Shown: piece by piece, positions 29,902-33,886 of the stretch
How the letters are laid out: each line of letters begins with the position of its first letter
Position numbering within the stretch: position 1 is the first letter of the stretch
Assembly: GCA_050257395.1 (NCBI GenBank)
Contig: JBLMWU010000301.1
Coordinates: 1-33,886 of the forward strand
DNA: 33,886 nucleotides
Source of the DNA: JAIRTY01 sp050257395
Lineage (GTDB): Bacteria; Actinomycetota; Actinomycetes; Streptosporangiales; Streptosporangiaceae
Reading direction: 5' to 3'
Made by a program: the position numbers and the translations under genes
The notes under the pieces: generated by a model
What the model saw: only the letters and a program-made list of their open reading frames with translations
Databases searched by the model: none
What the model was told of the DNA's origin: nothing

Positions 29902-31010
29902 TGCTGCGCAACCGTCTGGTCGGCCTGGCTGCGAGCGCCATCGGGCTGCTCGCCGTGCTGATGGTCTTCCACCCGCCCCGGTTCCCGTGGCAGCAGGTCT
30001 TCCACTTCCGCATTGAGTCGCCCGCGTTCAGCCAGCTGACCCCGGGCACCAGCGTGGACCTGGCCGGCAAGCAGGTCGGCCAGGTGGACAGCCTGACCAT
30101 GGCGCACGGGCTGCCCATGCTCGACGTGACGATCGACGGCGCCGACGCGCACCTGCTGCACTCCGACGCCAGTGCCAGCATCCAGCCGCACGGGCTGCTC
30201 GGCACGCAGTTCATCCAGCTCGCCGGGGGCTCGCACGGGACGCTGCCCGAGAACGGCACCATCCCCGCCGCCAGGGTGCAGGTCGCGGTCACCCTCGACC
30301 AGGTGCTGAACGTGTTCCAGAACAGCGAGCGGCAGAACCTGCAGACGCTGATCGTGCAGCTCGGCACCGCCTCCGCGCACCGCGGCGCGGACGTCAACCA
30401 GACCCTGCGGGCGCTCAGCGACGCCAGCACGTCACTGTCGCAGGTGACCGGCACCGTGCACCGGCACGACCGCGCCCTGGCCTCGATCATCAACAGCTCC
30501 GAGCTGGTCAACCGCGGCCTGCAGTACTCGCCGCTGGCCGCCCAGATCAGGGACACCAACCAGGTGCTGGGCAGCCTGGCCAATGTGGACAGCTCGCTGG
30601 GCAGCGGGGTGGACCACACCGCGGCGGTGCTGTCCGACTTCAATGTGGTGCTCCAGGGCAACACCGGCAATCTGGGCTATACGATCAAGCATGCTCCGCA
30701 GGTGCTGGCCCAGCTGCGCACGCTGGCCGCCGAAGGAATCATCCTGCTCAAGGGCGTCAACCCCTCCCTGCCTGCCCTGATGACCTCCGTGGTGGAGGCC
30801 CAGTCGGCCTTCGGCGGCAACGACGCCAACGGGCATTTCGTGCGGGTCACGAGCGTGACCGGCACCTGCACCGTGGGCGTCAGCGCGGGCTGCTCCGGCG
30901 GGCCCGGAGTCGGCGGACCGCAGGTCACCGTGCCCGGAGCGCCCACGCCCAGCCCCGCCTCCAGCATCTCGGACCGCGGGCTCATGAACCTGCTCACCGG
31001 AGGTCACTGA
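29901..31010 (+). CDS. mceF: Mce family protein, MceF position
   Basis: A 369-residue protein overlapping mceE by 1 nt (TAATG). One transmembrane helix (about 5-24, RLVGLAASAIGLLAVLMVF) precedes a MlaD domain with SAFSQLTPGTSVDLAGKQVG-like features (read as PAFSQLTPGTSVDLAG) and LLGTQFIQLAGG. The helical region opens LDQVLNVFQNSERQNLQTL. A late Cys pair (GTCTVGV, AGCSGG) and a Gly/Pro tail end it. It is the last Mce subunit before the MMPL gene. Confidence 0.9.
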   Translation: MLRNRLVGLAASAIGLLAVLMVFHPPRFPWQQVFHFRIESPAFSQLTPGTSVDLAGKQVGQVDSLTMAHGLPMLDVTIDGADAHLLHSDASASIQPHGLLGTQFIQLAGGSHGTLPENGTIPAARVQVAVTLDQVLNVFQNSERQNLQTLIVQLGTASAHRGADVNQTLRALSDASTSLSQVTGTVHRHDRALASIINSSELVNRGLQYSPLAAQIRDTNQVLGSLANVDSSLGSGVDHTAAVLSDFNVVLQGNTGNLGYTIKHAPQVLAQLRTLAAEGIILLKGVNPSLPALMTSVVEAQSAFGGNDANGHFVRVTSVTGTCTVGVSAGCSGGPGVGGPQVTVPGAPTPSPASSISDRGLMNLLTGGH

Positions 31011-31011
31011 C

Positions 31012-33771
31012 ATGACCGACGACGACGGGCGCCGGGGATGGTTCACCGGCGTCGAGGAACTAGCCGACCTGCCGGTGCGACCCCCCGCACCGCGCAGCGA
31101 CAGCGACGTGCGGAGCACCCGGGGCGACCCCCGCCGCGGCTCCTTCCTCGACCGCGGTGCCTCTGGCGCGGGCGCCCTGGAGGACGTGACGGCCACCGGG
31201 GACATGCCCGCCATCAGGGACCTGGCCGGCCCGCCGGAGCCGAAGGCCGCCGCGGCCGCGCGCGACGTCACCCGCGCCGGGATGACCGTGGACGGTGACG
31301 ACACGGACGGCGACGGCCTTGCGGAGGCCCCGGAGCAGGGCGGCCGGGGTGCGGCACGCCGCCGGACCCCCCGCCAGAGCGGCCGCCGGGCGGGGGGCCG
31401 CTGGCCGCTGGTCATGCTGCTGGTGGGGGTGCTGATCACGGCCGGCCTCGGGCTGGCCACCACCCGGCTGGTGACCGACGCGTCGGCCAGCCTGCTGATG
31501 GACACCAACTCGGCCGCCTATCACGACCAGGCCCAGTTCGCCCACCTGTTCGGCGCCGACCCGGTGGTGGCGCTGGCCCAGCCGGCCAGCGGGCAGCAGC
31601 TGCTCACGCCGAACCACATGGTCGGCCTGGCCCAGCTGGAAGGCGAGCTGGCCCGGATGCCGGGCGTGAACAAGGTCTACGGGCCGGGCACCCTGGTCAA
31701 CACGTTCGCCACCCTGGTGACCCAGCGGGCGCTGCAGCTGTGCACCACCCAGGGAAACCAGGCCCGGACGCAGGCGCAGGCCGCCGCGAAGGCGCGGCAC
31801 GCGTCGGCGGCCGCGCAGAGCAGCGCCGGCACCAAGGCGTTCACCACCGCCGTGAAGGCGTGCGCGCAGGGGCTCGCGGCCAAGTACCCGTCGCTGAGCC
31901 TGCCCGCCCTCAACAACCCCGCTTTCTACAACCAGCTGCTGCTCGAGTCCAACGGCTCGGTGCGGCCGTTCTGGCGGGCTGTGCTGCCCAGCAACTCCCG
32001 GGCGCTGCTCACCATCCGGCTGAAGCAGAACGCCTCGCTCGCCGACGTGACCGCGGTCCAGCAGGCCATCGCCCGCTCGGAGCTGGGCAAGAAGCAGCAG
32101 ATCGTCACCTCGCAGACCGGGCAGCAGGCCAAGGTGCCGACCATGGCCGGCAACCTCACCGGCATGCGGTTCACGGTGTCCGGCACCCCCGTCCTCATGG
32201 CGTCGCTGGCCACCTCGGTCCGCGGCTCCCTGAAGTTCCTGCTGCCGGCCGCCCTGGCGGCCATGCTCGTGCTGACCCTGCTGGTGCTGCGGGTCCCGTT
32301 CCGGCTGCTGGCCGTGCTGCTGGCGGCGCTGGCCGGGGTGTGGACGGCCGGCGCGGCCGCGCTTCTGCACCTGCCGCTGACGCCTGCCACGCTCGCCGTG
32401 CTGCCGGTGGTGCTCGGCCTGGGCACTGACTATCTCCTGCAGAGCGTCAACCGGCTGGTGGAGGAGGAGGGCTCGCCCGGCGACCGGGTCCGGCAGATGG
32501 GCCGGGCCATCCTGCCGGCGACCGGCATCGCGGCGGCCGCGACCGCAGCGGGCGTGCTGGCCTTCTCGGTCTCCGGCATCCCGCTGGTCCGTCAGTTCGG
32601 GCTCTTCCTGGCCCTGGGCGTGGCCATGAGCTGGCTGGCCACCGCCATGATCGGCTTCCCGCTGCTGGCCCTGCTGGTGCGCCGGGCGCGGCCGAAGCCG
32701 CGGCAGGTGCCGAACTGGGGCTGGCTGGCCCGCCCGGCCCGGATCCCGGTCCTGCTGCTGGTCCCGCTCATCGTGGCGGGGGTGGCGGGCTGGGGCGCCC
32801 TCTCGCTGACCCGCATCCAGACCGACCCGACCAAGATGCTGCCGCCGGCGTCGGCTGCCGTGTCCGACGCCCGGTACGTGTCCGGGCAGATCGGCTACGC
32901 GGGCGAGCTGGACCTGGTGGTGACCGGGCCGGACGTCACCCGGCCGGACGTGGTGTCCTGGATGGGCGCCACCGCACAGCGGCTGTCTGGTCACGGCCTG
33001 AGCGCGGTCAACGGGCTGCCCGGCTTCCTGCTGGCGTTCAACTACGGCAAGGCGCCCAGCGAGCAGACCACCCGGGCCATCCTCACCCGGCTGCCCCGCT
33101 ACTTCAGCCAGTCGGTGATCAGCCCGGACGGCCACACCGCCCTGATCACCTTCGGGCAGACCTCGGTCGCCTCACTCACCCAGGACACCCAGCTCATCAA
33201 CCGGATCGGCCAGGTGACGGCCCACCCGCCCGCGGGATACCGGGCCTACCCGGCCGGCCTGGCGGTGGTGGCGGCGTCCGCGCTGCACGCGCTGCTGCGG
33301 GACCAGGTGCTGCTCAACCTGCTGGCCCTCGGGGTGGTGCTGGCCGTGCTGCTGGCGGCCTTCCGGCGGCCGCTGCTGGCGCTGCTGGGGGTGCTGCCGT
33401 CCGTGGTGGCGGCGGGCTGGGCGACCGGCGCCGAGTACCTGCTGCACATCCAGGCGACGCCCATCACCATCCTGCTCTCCGGCGTGGTGGTGGCCTTCGC
33501 CACCGAGTTCAGCGTGCTCTGGCTGTCCCGGTACCGGGACGAGCGGAGAGAGGGCGCCGAGCCCGGCGCGGCGGCGGAGGTGGCCAGCCGGCGGATCGGG
33601 CCGGCGATCGTGGCGGCCGCGCTCACGCTGATCGCCGGGTTCGCCGCGCTGACCCTGAGCCCGGTGCCGATGCTGCGCGGGTTCGGCATCTGGTGCGCTG
33701 CTGACCTGGCGCTGGCGACGGTGGCAGTGCTGCTGGTCCTGCCGCCGCTGACCCCCAAGGTCGCCCGCTGA
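31012..33771 (+). CDS. MMPL/RND family lipid transporter
   Basis: A 919-residue protein with two 6-helix RND halves and large outer loops, preceded by an unusually long polar N-terminus (about 130 residues). TM1 is near WPLVMLLVGVLITAGLGLA. The first half has the expected GLGTDYLLQSVNRL with D473-Y474; the second half has ATEFSVLWLSRYRDE, so E832-F833 stands where Asp-Tyr is usual. MMPL proteins move lipids across the cell envelope using the proton gradient. It begins 1 bp after mceF, so it is made with the Mce proteins and may pass lipids to or from them. A strong hairpin follows. Confidence 0.92.
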   Translation: MTDDDGRRGWFTGVEELADLPVRPPAPRSDSDVRSTRGDPRRGSFLDRGASGAGALEDVTATGDMPAIRDLAGPPEPKAAAAARDVTRAGMTVDGDDTDGDGLAEAPEQGGRGAARRRTPRQSGRRAGGRWPLVMLLVGVLITAGLGLATTRLVTDASASLLMDTNSAAYHDQAQFAHLFGADPVVALAQPASGQQLLTPNHMVGLAQLEGELARMPGVNKVYGPGTLVNTFATLVTQRALQLCTTQGNQARTQAQAAAKARHASAAAQSSAGTKAFTTAVKACAQGLAAKYPSLSLPALNNPAFYNQLLLESNGSVRPFWRAVLPSNSRALLTIRLKQNASLADVTAVQQAIARSELGKKQQIVTSQTGQQAKVPTMAGNLTGMRFTVSGTPVLMASLATSVRGSLKFLLPAALAAMLVLTLLVLRVPFRLLAVLLAALAGVWTAGAAALLHLPLTPATLAVLPVVLGLGTDYLLQSVNRLVEEEGSPGDRVRQMGRAILPATGIAAAATAAGVLAFSVSGIPLVRQFGLFLALGVAMSWLATAMIGFPLLALLVRRARPKPRQVPNWGWLARPARIPVLLLVPLIVAGVAGWGALSLTRIQTDPTKMLPPASAAVSDARYVSGQIGYAGELDLVVTGPDVTRPDVVSWMGATAQRLSGHGLSAVNGLPGFLLAFNYGKAPSEQTTRAILTRLPRYFSQSVISPDGHTALITFGQTSVASLTQDTQLINRIGQVTAHPPAGYRAYPAGLAVVAASALHALLRDQVLLNLLALGVVLAVLLAAFRRPLLALLGVLPSVVAAGWATGAEYLLHIQATPITILLSGVVVAFATEFSVLWLSRYRDERREGAEPGAAAEVASRRIGPAIVAAALTLIAGFAALTLSPVPMLRGFGIWCAADLALATVAVLLVLPPLTPKVAR

Positions 33772-33775
33772 TTCT

Positions 33776-33820
33776 CCTGCCCGCGCTCCCGTGCTGAACT
33801 GACGCGGGGGCGCGGGCAGG
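33776..33820 (+). terminator. Hairpin terminator of the mce operon
   Basis: CCTGCCCGCGC (33776-33786) pairs perfectly with GCGCGGGCAGG (33810-33820), and the next seven bases inside also pair with two G-T wobbles, leaving a 9-nt loop. It starts 5 bp after the MMPL stop. There is no U-tract. Confidence 0.75.
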
Positions 33821-33886
33821 GGCGCTCTCGGCTCCGTCGGGCCCCTTTGGGAGCCTTGCGCGGGGGCGGGGGGGGGGGGGGGACCC
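33821..33886. other. Window end with a G homopolymer
   Basis: No gene is seen. The segment has a short inverted repeat (GGCTCC and GGAGCC around 33830-33855) and a run of about 15 G near 33868-33882, possibly unreliable sequence. Confidence 0.5.

Noticed and set aside
33821..33863. Possible fourth copy of the dispersed repeat at the right end
   Set aside because: Only short matches such as GGGCCCCTTTGG are shared with the core; the arms are absent.
33868..33882. Run of about 15 G
   Set aside because: Likely an assembly or sequencing artefact near a contig end; no biological reading can be supported.

Overview
The window (33,886 bp, very GC-rich, codons ending almost always in G or C) comes from a high-GC actinomycete chromosome. 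CrgA, DUF6230/DUF6114 proteins, a DUF5324-peptidylprolyl isomerase-rhomboid-crgA block laid out as in Streptomyces, and a complete actinobacterial mce operon all point to a filamentous or sporulating actinomycete (Streptosporangiales/Catenulisporales/Streptomyces-like). I cannot name genus or species.

Left part (1-5960). The N-terminus of a Pro/Trp-rich (PPGW) protein runs off the left edge. A seven-ligand AurF-type diiron oxygenase gene is divergent from a tetR-FAD monooxygenase-alpha/beta hydrolase-SDR operon whose genes overlap. A palindromic TetR-type operator with three half-sites lies between them. The gene order resembles mymA-lipR-sadH of mycobacteria, so this looks like a regulated lipid or ketone oxidation module.

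Middle-left (5961-13658). A minus-strand five-gene operon encodes a small membrane protein, a His-rich polytopic membrane protein, a PadR regulator, a PadR-linked membrane protein and a Tat-exported esterase. A plus-strand SAM methyltransferase is divergent from it. Then come a small secreted Gly/Met protein, a Nudix hydrolase and an ATP-dependent DNA ligase of LigB type.

Middle (13659-20939). A DUF6230-DUF6114 gene pair is duplicated in tandem. In copy 1 the DUF6114 protein is fused to an extra Ser/Pro-linked C-terminal beta-type domain; in copy 2 that domain is a separate overlapping gene. Both copies share a conserved 5' leader with a hairpin at the ribosome binding site. The DUF5324, PPIase, rhomboid protease and crgA genes follow.

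Right part (20940-33886). After a 533-bp intergenic region with palindromes comes a self-contained mce lipid transporter operon: two YrbE permeases, the MceG-type ATPase, six Mce proteins (A-F) and an MMPL/RND transporter, nearly all overlapping by 1-4 nt and closed by a strong hairpin. The ATPase and MMPL genes inside the operon suggest a complete envelope lipid transport machine.

The least expected structure is a dispersed GC-rich foldback repeat (core 116 bp). It occurs in a gap between convergent genes (20572-20687), inside a membrane protein gene where it is translated (8035-8259), and as a decayed inverted copy right after the methyltransferase stop (10695-10806).
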